A stretch of DNA of 27,699 nucleotides, from the NCBI GenBank assembly GCA_007118765.1, contig SKQZ01000362.1:1-27699 (forward strand), given 5' to 3'. The notes beneath the pieces are model-generated. The model saw only the letters and a program-made list of their open reading frames with translations, did not search any database and had not been told where the DNA came from. This DNA comes from Candidatus Hydrogenedentota bacterium (GTDB lineage Bacteria > Hydrogenedentota > Hydrogenedentia > Hydrogenedentales > CAITNO01). The translations under genes were made by a program, and so were the position numbers. Below are positions 16,131 through 23,336 of this stretch, one piece after another. The first letter of the stretch is position 1. Every line of letters starts with the position of its first letter.

Positions 16131-16300
16131 AGGCGATGACCTGTCCTTTACTCGAAGGGTAGATATATGAAGCACACAACGTACCGGGTATTGGCCAAAT
16201 CAAGAGGTTCGGTACACGTGTGGGTCGGGGACAGGATGGCCTTTGTATGTGATTCGGGGAAACCCGGAAGGGGTCACGATGCGTCTAACCCAATAGAAAC
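16131..16300 (+). ncRNA. Candidate structured leader RNA (three-way junction) before the CmpB-family gene
   Basis: P1 is CCTGTCC (16140-16146) pairing with GGACAGG (16229-16235). P2, starting at the next base, is TTTACTC-GAA-GGGTAGA (16147-16163). P3 is CACAC plus GTACCG (16173-16186) pairing with CGGTAC plus GTGTG (16210-16222), with a 3x2 internal loop. Further on, TTCGGG-GAAA-CCCGGA (16253-16268) forms a GNRA-capped hairpin framed by GTGA/TCAC (16249-16252 and 16274-16277). The Shine-Dalgarno of the next gene follows. I do not recognise a known riboswitch class. The stems were found by eye, and at least one 7-bp match is expected by chance in such a window. Confidence 0.35.
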
Positions 16301-16303
16301 ATG

Positions 16304-16310
16304 AGGAGGA
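16304..16310 (+). promoter_or_regulatory. Strong ribosome binding site of the CmpB-family gene
   Basis: AGGAGGA is 7 nt before ATG 16318 and only 1 nt before the in-frame ATG 16312. The start is therefore 16318. Confidence 0.8.
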
Positions 16311-16317
16311 AATGCTC

Positions 16318-16803
16318 ATGCAAGTGAAACGCGCAGCTGTTCGGTTCTTGATTTTTGCCCTTGGCGGCATGCTTGGCGAGGTGTTTTATGGCGCCATACT
16401 GCGGGGGTGGGGCGGGGATTTCAATCTGCATGGCCAGTCGTCACCGTGGATGATGTTGGATTATGGATTGTTTGGCGTCATTTTGATGCCCGTTGCAACG
16501 CGACTTATGCGGGTGGGGTTGCCGTTGCCTGCCCGTGCCTTTGTATACATGCTGATTATCTATGCCGTGGAATATGTGACGGGCATTATTTTTACCCACG
16601 GCTTGGGTCTGCGGATATGGAGTTACGAAGGGATCCCCTATAACCTGCACGGTCAGATTATGCTGTATTCGGCGCCTATATGGTATGTGTTGGGATTGTG
16701 TGCGGAATACCTTTACCGCAAAGTGGATGCTGTTGCAGTGTTGCTGCTGCGCGGAATTACCGCGGAACAGTTGGAATCCTTGGAAATGCCCCCGACGGGA
16801 TAA
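16318..16803 (+). CDS. CmpB-family membrane protein (PF06541-like, putative ABC-transporter permease type IV)
   Basis: This 161-residue protein has about four membrane helices: VRFLIFALGGMLGEVFYGAI, YGLFGVILMPVATRLM, FVYMLIIYAVEYVTGII and LYSAPIWYVLGLCAEYLY. GGMLGEVFYG and WSYEGIPYNLHGQIMLYSAPIWYVLGL match the consensus of the CmpB family, whose members are called putative ABC-transporter permeases although no transport activity is established. The C-terminal tail is soluble. It follows the candidate structured leader and lies 22 nt upstream of the GH31 gene, so the two are probably co-transcribed. Confidence 0.75.
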   Translation: MQVKRAAVRFLIFALGGMLGEVFYGAILRGWGGDFNLHGQSSPWMMLDYGLFGVILMPVATRLMRVGLPLPARAFVYMLIIYAVEYVTGIIFTHGLGLRIWSYEGIPYNLHGQIMLYSAPIWYVLGLCAEYLYRKVDAVAVLLLRGITAEQLESLEMPPTG

Positions 16804-16825
16804 CGACAAAGAGAGAGCGTAGTAT

Positions 16826-18565
16826 ATGCGTGGTTGTTTGAAACTGTTGGTAAAAGCGGGTCTGGCGTTATTCTTGTTGGTGCTTGTTGTCATTTATTTC
16901 GGCGTTGTCTGGCCCTTTTGGGGCATGCCATTCAATGCGCAACGCCGGGGCAATTTGCCGTTAACGCCGGCGTGGGCTTTGGAACCGTGGCTCTGGGAAG
17001 ATGACATTAAGACCGCTGATTTTGTGTTGGAAATGCTTGATGGGTATGAAGCGCACGATATCCCGGTGCGCACCTACCTTATTGATGCACCGTGGGCAAT
17101 GCGCAATAATGACTTTACCATTGACGAAAGTCGGTATCCCAATCCCGAGGAATTTTTTGGCAACCTGAAGGAGCGGGACATGCGGCTGGCCTTCTGGATG
17201 ACTTGTACGGTCAACAGCCAAAACGATGCAACCCCCATTCGTGATGCCCGGGATTTTTATGAGAAGGCAAGAGACCGGGGATATTTGGTGGGTGACGGGC
17301 ACCAGATTTCATGGTGGCGCGGCAGAGGCGGCTTGATTGACTATACCAACCCGGAGGCGATGGAATGGTGGCACGGCATGCAACAGCAGATTTTTGATTT
17401 GGGGCTGGATGCATGGAAACTGGATGACACGGCGACCTATTTTTCGTCCATGCTGTTCGGGAAAATCCCCATACCCTATCAGGATACCCATGCCGGACGA
17501 CTGACCACACGCCAATACATGGACCTCTTTTATCGCAAAGAGTATCAGCACGGGTTGACGCAGAATCCTGAGTTTGTCACCATGAGCCGGTCCATAGACA
17601 GCCCGCTGCCGTGGGCGCATCCCGAAGGGTTCGCGCCGCAGGATGCATCCACGCTGAATTGGGTGGGCGACAATCGTCACACATGGTCCTACGCCGAACG
17701 GGGCCTTGAACGGGCGATATGGTGTATCCTGCGTAGCGCCAAGTTGGGATACAACCTGCCCGGTTCTGACATCGGCGGTTATCACGGCGGCATGGACATT
17801 CAGCCGGAGCTATACATCCGCTGGGCGCAGTTTGCCGTCTTTTCCGGCTTCTTCCTGAACGGTGGTCATGGTGAGCGACGCATGTGGAAACGAACCCCCC
17901 TTGAACTGGAATTGATTCGCGAGTCCCATTGGCGTCGCACGGAGCTCGTCCCTTACATCTATTGCCATGTGGTGCAGGCCCATCGGGGCGGGCCCGTGCT
18001 GATGCAACCGGTACGCGGCAAATATCACTATATGTTCGGCAACGCTTTTCTCGTGGCGCCCATCTATGAGGACTCGCTGACGCGGACGGTTACACTGCCA
18101 CCCGGCCGGTGGCGGTATCTCTTTGACGATCTGGAGGTATTGGAAGGGGACACAACCTTCACACGCGAGTTCCCGCTGGAAGAGTACCCGGTGTTTGTTC
18201 AAGACGGCGCCATCATTCCCATGAATATCGCTCGCGACTATACCGGCATTGGCGACGAAAGCTGGGCGCCTTACCTCACCTTGGATATCTATCCCCATGA
18301 AACAAGTGTATTCACGGTGTACCATACCGACAACAGCGGTAAGATGGATGTCACCGTCGAAGCGGGGGAGACCATTCACATTACACTTGAAGACTTGGTG
18401 GCGCCCCATCTGTTGCGCGTGTTGACGCCGGAGACGCCAACGCGCGTTATACGCAACGACGATGCGTTGCCGGAGGATGCATGGCATTACGACGCTTCAC
18501 GCCAACGCCTTATTATCAAGAGCGCTTTGGCCGAGACGGCGCGTTACCATATTCATTTTGACTGA
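16826..18565 (+). CDS. Membrane-anchored GH31-family glycoside hydrolase
   Basis: This 579-residue protein has an N-terminal hydrophobic segment (about residues 6-30) that anchors or exports it, followed almost at once by the GH31 TIM barrel. VRTYLIDAPW, the nucleophile Asp200 in DAWKLDD, and the acid/base Asp282 in WVGDNRHTW are present, as are GSDIGGYHGG and the C-terminal beta domains (FGNAFLVAPIYEDS, PPGRWRYLFDD, YPVFVQDGAIIPM). GH31 enzymes are alpha-glucosidases, alpha-xylosidases and related enzymes. The usual 150-250-residue N-terminal mutarotase-like sandwich, which shapes the active site, is absent. The substrate cannot be deduced. Confidence 0.88.
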   Translation: MRGCLKLLVKAGLALFLLVLVVIYFGVVWPFWGMPFNAQRRGNLPLTPAWALEPWLWEDDIKTADFVLEMLDGYEAHDIPVRTYLIDAPWAMRNNDFTIDESRYPNPEEFFGNLKERDMRLAFWMTCTVNSQNDATPIRDARDFYEKARDRGYLVGDGHQISWWRGRGGLIDYTNPEAMEWWHGMQQQIFDLGLDAWKLDDTATYFSSMLFGKIPIPYQDTHAGRLTTRQYMDLFYRKEYQHGLTQNPEFVTMSRSIDSPLPWAHPEGFAPQDASTLNWVGDNRHTWSYAERGLERAIWCILRSAKLGYNLPGSDIGGYHGGMDIQPELYIRWAQFAVFSGFFLNGGHGERRMWKRTPLELELIRESHWRRTELVPYIYCHVVQAHRGGPVLMQPVRGKYHYMFGNAFLVAPIYEDSLTRTVTLPPGRWRYLFDDLEVLEGDTTFTREFPLEEYPVFVQDGAIIPMNIARDYTGIGDESWAPYLTLDIYPHETSVFTVYHTDNSGKMDVTVEAGETIHITLEDLVAPHLLRVLTPETPTRVIRNDDALPEDAWHYDASRQRLIIKSALAETARYHIHFD

Positions 18566-18648
18566 CACGGATATGGTTCCAATCTGAACATACCGGCGGC
18601 GCACCGGCTGTTTATGGCGTTTCAAAAGTGCTTGTTTCAGCGTGAGAT

Positions 18649-18688
18649 ATACAGGTGCATTTCCGCTGCGGCGTGGCGAGAGACGTGG
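18649..18688 (+). repeat. Palindromic element, highly decayed copy C
   Basis: Aligned without gaps to copy B (4505-4544), 26 of 40 positions agree, and 13 of the 14 differences are transitions. TACAG, GGCG and GAGAGA are kept. The hairpin is largely lost. I infer an old copy of the same element, though chance similarity is possible. Confidence 0.3.
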
Positions 18689-18715
18689 GGCCCACCCCCT
18701 GATAATGAAAAATGG

Positions 18716-18744
18716 TTGCGTCTGACAAAAAAATGGGGTATACT
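18716..18744 (+). promoter_or_regulatory. Promoter of the zinc-ribbon/SPOR pair
   Basis: TTGCGT (18716-18721), a 17-nt spacer and TATACT (18739-18744, 5 of 6). The transcript would begin near 18751, at the foot of an 8-bp hairpin. Confidence 0.6.
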
Positions 18745-18749
18745 ATCTG

Positions 18750-18788
18750 TTGTGGTCTGATAGGGCTTTTTGGTGGTTATGACCACAA
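18750..18788 (+). promoter_or_regulatory. 5'-end hairpin in the leader of the zinc-ribbon gene
   Basis: TTGTGGTC (18750-18757) and GACCACAA (18781-18788) are an exact 8-bp inverted repeat around a 23-nt T/G-rich loop. It starts at or next to the predicted transcription start. It could protect the RNA 5' end, or act as an operator in DNA. Two direct copies of GGCATATA follow (18812-18819 and 18825-18832). Confidence 0.45.
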
Positions 18789-18842
18789 TAAATAGTGTAG
18801 GACAACATCAAGGCATATAGCCTCGGCATATAAGTCAGCGAT

Positions 18843-19427
18843 ATGGAAATTAAAATTAGCAAATGTGCCCCTTCATGCAGCGCGTGTGATACGGCCTTTG
18901 AGCATGAGCAAAAAGTTCATTCCTTGGTCGTGATGGCGGATGATGCGCTTGCGCGGAAGGATTATTGCGCGAAGTGTTTTGGCGACAAACAGCCGGATAC
19001 GGTGTTTTGCGCGTGGAACGTTCGCTATACAGACCCCAAGGTGCTGGAGGCGGAGCGGCAGGAGGCCTTCTCTCCCTTGCGGCGCTTGTTTTATGACATG
19101 GCCACCACGACTGAACGGCTGGACTTGGCGCAGGCATATCTCGCCGCGCAGTTATTGCGTCGGCAGCGGGTATTTCGTCAGATCAAAGAGTCGGAAGAAA
19201 ACGAGGGGTCGGAGCGGGTCGCCCTATTTCTGGATAGGGCCGGTAATCGGTTGATAGAAGCGCGTGATTTGAATTTTACCTATACAGAGCTCGATGAAGC
19301 GCGTGTCCAGTTAATGGAGCGGTTGCAAGCGTTGGAAGCGCCGCCGCAGGAAGCCGGAGAAGATGCGACGGAAACGCCGCAACAATCGGAACAGGTGGAA
19401 GACAATGTCCAGAACGCAACGTCTTGA
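18843..19427 (+). CDS. Uncharacterised protein with N-terminal CxxC zinc-ribbon-like motif
   Basis: This 194-residue soluble protein has two Cys pairs, Cys12/Cys15 and Cys42/Cys45, plus Cys8, which could bind one zinc in a ribbon. A helical middle follows (about 65-155, PLRRLFYDMATTTERLDLAQAYLAAQLLRRQRVFRQIKE) and then an acidic Gln/Glu/Ala-rich tail that looks disordered. I do not recognise a named family. Similar small Cys-pair proteins occur in PVC-type genomes as conserved hypotheticals. The gene overlaps the SPOR-domain gene by 23 nt, so the two proteins are likely made together and may work together at the envelope or division site. The ribosome site before ATG 18843 is weak. Confidence 0.75.
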   Translation: MEIKISKCAPSCSACDTAFEHEQKVHSLVVMADDALARKDYCAKCFGDKQPDTVFCAWNVRYTDPKVLEAERQEAFSPLRRLFYDMATTTERLDLAQAYLAAQLLRRQRVFRQIKESEENEGSERVALFLDRAGNRLIEARDLNFTYTELDEARVQLMERLQALEAPPQEAGEDATETPQQSEQVEDNVQNATS

Positions 19428-20289
19428 GAAAGCAAAAGAGCACAACTTGTTAACGGCCGAATTTACCACCGGCCAGTTGGTGGTGGTCATCTGTGTTGCC
19501 ATGTTCGTGGCGATGGCTTGCTTCGGCCTCGGCATTCTGGTGGCGCGCTTGGATCCCTCTGTTGAAACTGCTGTGGCGCTTACTGATGAAGAGGGGGATG
19601 CGTCGGCTGAAATGCCCGAAATGGAAACCTATACGACGCCTGCGATTGCACCGACATCGGAGGCGCCCCGGACAGGGGCGCGCCGTACGCCGGAAACGCC
19701 CGCTCCGCGCAACCCGTACATGGACAATACGCCGCGGTTGACGGCCTTGCCGCCTTTGTCGCCTCAGCGGTCGTCGCCGACCGAAGTGGAGGCGCCTACG
19801 CGCATCCCACGGCTGGGGTCTTCCGATCCGTCGCCTGCATTGGCGGAAGAACCGGCATCCGAAAACGAAGTGACCGAGGCCGTTGCGGCACCGACTGCAC
19901 CCGCACCTGCACCTGAACCCGCGCCCGCACCTGCACCTGAACCCGCGCCCGCGCCCGCGCCGACACCGGTACTCACCCCCATAACCCCCGCAGAACCGCC
20001 GGTTCAAACCGCTGCGGCGGTGGTACAGCAAACCGGACCGGTTGACGGCGGTGATTTCGGCGTACAGCTGGCCGCGTTTAGCGGCAGTGACCGGCGTGCC
20101 CGGGCAGAGGAGTTTCAGCGGCATGTTCGAACGGAACTGCAGGTGGAGGCGGCGGTTATTCCATCTGCGGACGATGTACATTACCGAGTGATTGTCGGCG
20201 GTTTTTCCACCCGCGAAGCGGCGACGGCGGCCTGTGCCCAATTACGCCAGAAATCCGGGTTAAAAGAGGCGTTTGTGCGTCCCTTGTAA
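19405..20289 (+). CDS. SPOR-domain membrane protein
   Basis: This 294-residue bitopic protein has a short cytoplasmic N-terminus, one membrane helix (about 24-48, LVVVICVAMFVAMACFGLGILVA), and a long Pro/Ala/Glu/Thr-rich periplasmic linker (about 50-215). The C-terminal SPOR domain (about 220-294) reads FGVQLAAFSGSDRRARAEEFQRHV ... YRVIVGGFSTREAATAACAQLR. SPOR domains bind denuded glycan strands of septal peptidoglycan, so a cell-division or envelope role is likely. AGGTGG precedes ATG 19405 inside the previous gene. The linker carries an internal 24-nt tandem repeat. Confidence 0.88.
   Translation: MSRTQRLEKAKEHNLLTAEFTTGQLVVVICVAMFVAMACFGLGILVARLDPSVETAVALTDEEGDASAEMPEMETYTTPAIAPTSEAPRTGARRTPETPAPRNPYMDNTPRLTALPPLSPQRSSPTEVEAPTRIPRLGSSDPSPALAEEPASENEVTEAVAAPTAPAPAPEPAPAPAPEPAPAPAPTPVLTPITPAEPPVQTAAAVVQQTGPVDGGDFGVQLAAFSGSDRRARAEEFQRHVRTELQVEAAVIPSADDVHYRVIVGGFSTREAATAACAQLRQKSGLKEAFVRPL
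19901..19960 (+). repeat. In-frame tandem repeat in the SPOR-protein linker
   Basis: Two identical 24-nt units (19901-19924 and 19925-19948) are followed by a partial, shifted unit. They encode alternating Ala-Pro with Glu-Pro. The repeat keeps the frame, so its copy number can change the linker length without loss of function. Confidence 0.85.
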
Positions 20290-20389
20290 TACGCTTGGTC
20301 AGCGGACGCGCGTCATCATGTGAGCCGCGATGCTTGTGGTGACGCAAAATAGATTAAGACATGCGGTCGCGTCTTGAGATGGAGGCGAA

Positions 20390-21271
20390 ATGACGAAAAA
20401 AGTGGCAGTAATAGGCCCAGGCGCGCTCGGCTGTCTTTTTGCGGCGCGGTTTGCCCATTGTGGCATCCGGACATGGTTGATTGATTACCTGCCCGAACGG
20501 GCCGCCATGTTGACCAAAACAGGGATAACGGTAGAGGGAACAACAACACTGCAACGGGAACAGTTGACTGTCACCACGTCATTCCCCGCTGGACTTGATC
20601 TTATTGTGGTACTGACCAAAGCCTATGCCACCGGCGGCTTGGCATTGCCCCCGGACACGCCGGTGCTGACCCTGCAAAACGGGCTGGGCAATGCGGAGAA
20701 ACTGGCGCTTATGGTGGGCAGCGCCAATGTATTGGCCGGGGCTACCTCCGAAGCCGTCACCTGGCTCGATGTCGGATGCGTGCGGCATGTTGCGCCAGGC
20801 GCAACAATTTTCGGCGCATGGACAACGTGCGACACGGACACGCCTATGTTCCTGCTGCAGAAAGCGGGATTCGACGCCGCCGTCACAGAGGCGCCGGGCA
20901 GTGTGATATGGGAGAAGGCCGCGATCAATGCGGGCATTAACCCGTTAACCGCCTTGCTTAATGTGCCGAACGGTGTTTTGTTGCAAAGACAGGAGACACG
21001 GCAGTTGATGCGTGATTTGGTGGTGGAGGCCACCAAGGTGGCCGGCGCTGAAGGATATCGGTTTGGACATAGCCTGGTGGAAAGAGCGGAGCAGGTGTGT
21101 GAAAACACGCGGGACAACATTTCGTCCATGCTTCAAGATGTCCGCAAAGGGAAGCGCACGGAAATAGAAGCCATCAGCGGGGAAATACTCCGGCGCGGAC
21201 AGGAGGCGTTGCTGCCGACGCCGCGCACCCGGGTGGTGTATCAATTGGTGCGCGCATTGGAACGCGTATGA
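20390..21271 (+). CDS. panE: 2-dehydropantoate 2-reductase (ketopantoate reductase)
   Basis: This 293-residue enzyme reduces 2-dehydropantoate to pantoate with NADPH in the pantothenate/CoA pathway. The N-terminal Rossmann motif is VAVIGPGALGCLFAARFA. LTLQNGLGNAEKL and the catalytic-lysine segment VIWEKAAINAGINPLTALL are typical, as is the C-terminal TEIEAISGEILRRGQE. Length matches the family. GGAGG precedes ATG 20390. The gene overlaps the DUF374 acyltransferase by 4 nt (ATGA). Paralogues in this family can act on other 2-oxo acids, but the motifs here are standard. Confidence 0.88.
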   Translation: MTKKVAVIGPGALGCLFAARFAHCGIRTWLIDYLPERAAMLTKTGITVEGTTTLQREQLTVTTSFPAGLDLIVVLTKAYATGGLALPPDTPVLTLQNGLGNAEKLALMVGSANVLAGATSEAVTWLDVGCVRHVAPGATIFGAWTTCDTDTPMFLLQKAGFDAAVTEAPGSVIWEKAAINAGINPLTALLNVPNGVLLQRQETRQLMRDLVVEATKVAGAEGYRFGHSLVERAEQVCENTRDNISSMLQDVRKGKRTEIEAISGEILRRGQEALLPTPRTRVVYQLVRALERV

Positions 21272-21969
21272 TCCCGGAGCCCAAACAACACCTGCGCCGA
21301 CACTTTACCCGAAAGCAGCGGCTGCAACTTGCCGTGCTTCCCGTGTTGCTGGCAGACGCCTTTTATCTGCTGTATCGCACCTGTACGGTGGAAACACGGG
21401 GCAGAGAATATCACGACGAGACATTGCGGCAGCACGGTCGGTGTCATGTGGTTATTTGGCATGAAAGCATGGCCATGGCGGGGTGCTACAATCGCGGTAC
21501 AGACTACCTCACCCTTACCAGCTATAGCTACGACGGTGAGTTTGCCGCCCGGGTCATCAAACGATGGCGCATTTACGCCGCACGGGGATCGTCCTCGCGG
21601 GGCGGCAGCGAAGCGCTTGATGCGCTGGAAGAAGCGGCGAAGACCGTGCCGGTGACCGGATTCACCCTTGACGGGCCCAAAGGGCCGCGGCGCGTGTCCA
21701 AACCGGGCATTGCCATTCTGGCGGCCAGAACACAGTTGCCCATCGTGCCCAACGCCTATGCCGTCAGCCGTGCGTGGCGAATGAATTCATGGGACCGTTT
21801 CCCCGTTCAGAAGCCTTTTGCACACATCATTTGTGCCTATGCGCCGCCCATACCCCCGCCGCCGGACGAATCGCCGGAAGCGATTGAAGCCACCCGCCTC
21901 GCCGTGGAGACAAGCCTCAACCAACTGCATGCGGACATTGAAACGGATTTGGGGTGCTCCATCACGTAA
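21268..21969 (+). CDS. DUF374 lysophospholipid acyltransferase-family protein
   Basis: This 233-residue protein has one N-terminal hydrophobic segment (LAVLPVLLADAFYLLY), the acyltransferase-like VVIWHESMAMAG, and the diagnostic FTLDGPKGPRRVSKPGIAILAARTQLPIVP. DUF374 is related to the LpxL/PlsC-type acyltransferases and probably acylates lipid A or a phospholipid at the inner membrane. The exact acceptor is unknown. It is translationally coupled to panE by the ATGA overlap. It converges with rarA, whose stop is 29 nt away. Confidence 0.82.
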   Translation: MIPEPKQHLRRHFTRKQRLQLAVLPVLLADAFYLLYRTCTVETRGREYHDETLRQHGRCHVVIWHESMAMAGCYNRGTDYLTLTSYSYDGEFAARVIKRWRIYAARGSSSRGGSEALDALEEAAKTVPVTGFTLDGPKGPRRVSKPGIAILAARTQLPIVPNAYAVSRAWRMNSWDRFPVQKPFAHIICAYAPPIPPPPDESPEAIEATRLAVETSLNQLHADIETDLGCSIT

Positions 21970-21998
21970 GGCGCCGTTCCCCGCGAGATATTTTCGGG

Positions 21999-23336
21999 TT
22001 ATGTATCATGCGACGTGTTGTCCCGCTTGTCCAGTTCCTCAAGACGCGCCTTGAGTTGTTGTTCGTTGCCGCGATCATTTGGCTGATAGAACGCGCCCCG
22101 GGGAACGCCGTAGTCCTGGGCAACATACCCGTCCTCATAATCATGTGCATAGCGATAGCCCGCACCCCGTTTCAATTCCTTCGCGCCGGGATAAGAAGCA
22201 TCCTGCAAGTGTTTGGGCACGGGGGCGCTTTTTTCCTCGCGCACTTTGGCCAGTGCGGCATCTATGGCAAGATAGGACGCGTTGCTCTTGGGTGCGCAGG
22301 CCACATAGATGGCGGCTTGGGCCAAAATAATGCGCGCCTCGGGAAACCCCACAAATTCCGAGGCCTGAAACGCCGCGTTGGCCACCACCAACGCCATGGG
22401 ATCGGCGTTGCCCACTTCTTCGGAAGCGGCGATGCAAATGCGCCGCGCAATAAATCGGGGCGGTTCGCCCGCTTCGATCATGCGCGCCATCCAATACAAT
22501 GCGGCATCGGGATTGCTGCCGCGCATGCTCTTGATAAAAGCTGATGCCGCATCGAAGTGCGCGTCCCCTGCGCCATCGTAGTGCAGCAGTTTGCGTTGTA
22601 TGGATTCGGCTGCGATGTCCCGCGTGATATGGATAAGGTCGTCCTCGACCGGCGTGGTAATTATCGCCGTTTCCAACGCATTCATGGCGCGGCGTGCGTC
22701 GCCTTCGGCAAAACGCGCGATGTGGGCGAGGGCATCGTCGTCAACCGTAATGCTCGCATCGTCAAAGCCGCGTTTGGGATGGGTGAGCGCCCGTTGCATT
22801 AGTTCGATGACATGTTCGTCTTCAAGGGGATTGAACTCAAATACCTGTGAACGCGACAACAGCGGCGCCACCACGGAAAAATACGGGTTTTCGGTCGTGG
22901 CGCCAATCATAACGATTCTGCCGTTCTCCACATGCGGCAGCAGCGCATCCTGTTGGGAGCGGTTAAAACGATGTATTTCGTCCACAAACACGATGGTGGG
23001 GCGGTGGTTAACGGCGTGGCGCTCCTCCGCCTTCTGAATTATTGCGCGGATGTCGCGTACACCGGAGAGTACGGCATTGAGCGGTTCAAACCCCGCCTGC
23101 GTTTGCATTGCGACAACCCGCGCCAGCGCAGTCTTGCCGCAGCCCGGCGGCCCGTACAGGATAAGGGAGGTGATGCGGTCTGCCTCAATGGCGCGCCGCA
23201 GTATTTTACCGGGGCCGAGAATGTGATCCTGGCCGAGTATCTCGTCAAGTGTGCGCGGCGTGACACGCCGTGCCAACGGATGCTCTCGTTGCGACGACGT
23301 GTCTTTACTTTTTTCTTCAAACATGTTGTCGGTCAT
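21999..23336 (-). CDS. rarA: Replication-associated recombination protein A (MgsA/RarA AAA+ ATPase)
   Basis: This 445-residue clamp-loader-like AAA+ ATPase acts at stalled replication forks. Walker A GPPGCGKT is at 62-69, and Walker B is IVFVDEIHRFN, with Asp119 and Glu120. Sensor 1 lies in MIGATTENPYFSV. The C-terminal MgsA tetramerisation domain reads MRGSNPDAALYWMARMIEAGEPPRFIARR and SEEVGNADPMAL. Length and order are canonical. Its ATG overlaps the stop of the upstream SSS transporter (ATGA), so it is expressed with that transporter although the functions are unrelated. Confidence 0.94.
   Translation of the reverse strand: MTDNMFEEKSKDTSSQREHPLARRVTPRTLDEILGQDHILGPGKILRRAIEADRITSLILYGPPGCGKTALARVVAMQTQAGFEPLNAVLSGVRDIRAIIQKAEERHAVNHRPTIVFVDEIHRFNRSQQDALLPHVENGRIVMIGATTENPYFSVVAPLLSRSQVFEFNPLEDEHVIELMQRALTHPKRGFDDASITVDDDALAHIARFAEGDARRAMNALETAIITTPVEDDLIHITRDIAAESIQRKLLHYDGAGDAHFDAASAFIKSMRGSNPDAALYWMARMIEAGEPPRFIARRICIAASEEVGNADPMALVVANAAFQASEFVGFPEARIILAQAAIYVACAPKSNASYLAIDAALAKVREEKSAPVPKHLQDASYPGAKELKRGAGYRYAHDYEDGYVAQDYGVPRGAFYQPNDRGNEQQLKARLEELDKRDNTSHDT

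Noticed and set aside
16167..16304. A 45-codon open frame (MKHTTYRVLAKSRG...) ahead of the CmpB-family gene, with AGGG upstream
   Set aside because: Composition is unremarkable, no family is recognised, and the same bases form the candidate RNA stems. It could be a leader peptide, but nothing supports it beyond being open.
19450..20241. A 263-codon antisense frame rich in Arg/Gly/Cys
   Set aside because: It is the shadow of the Pro/Ala-rich SPOR linker on the opposite strand. Its low complexity comes from the repeat.
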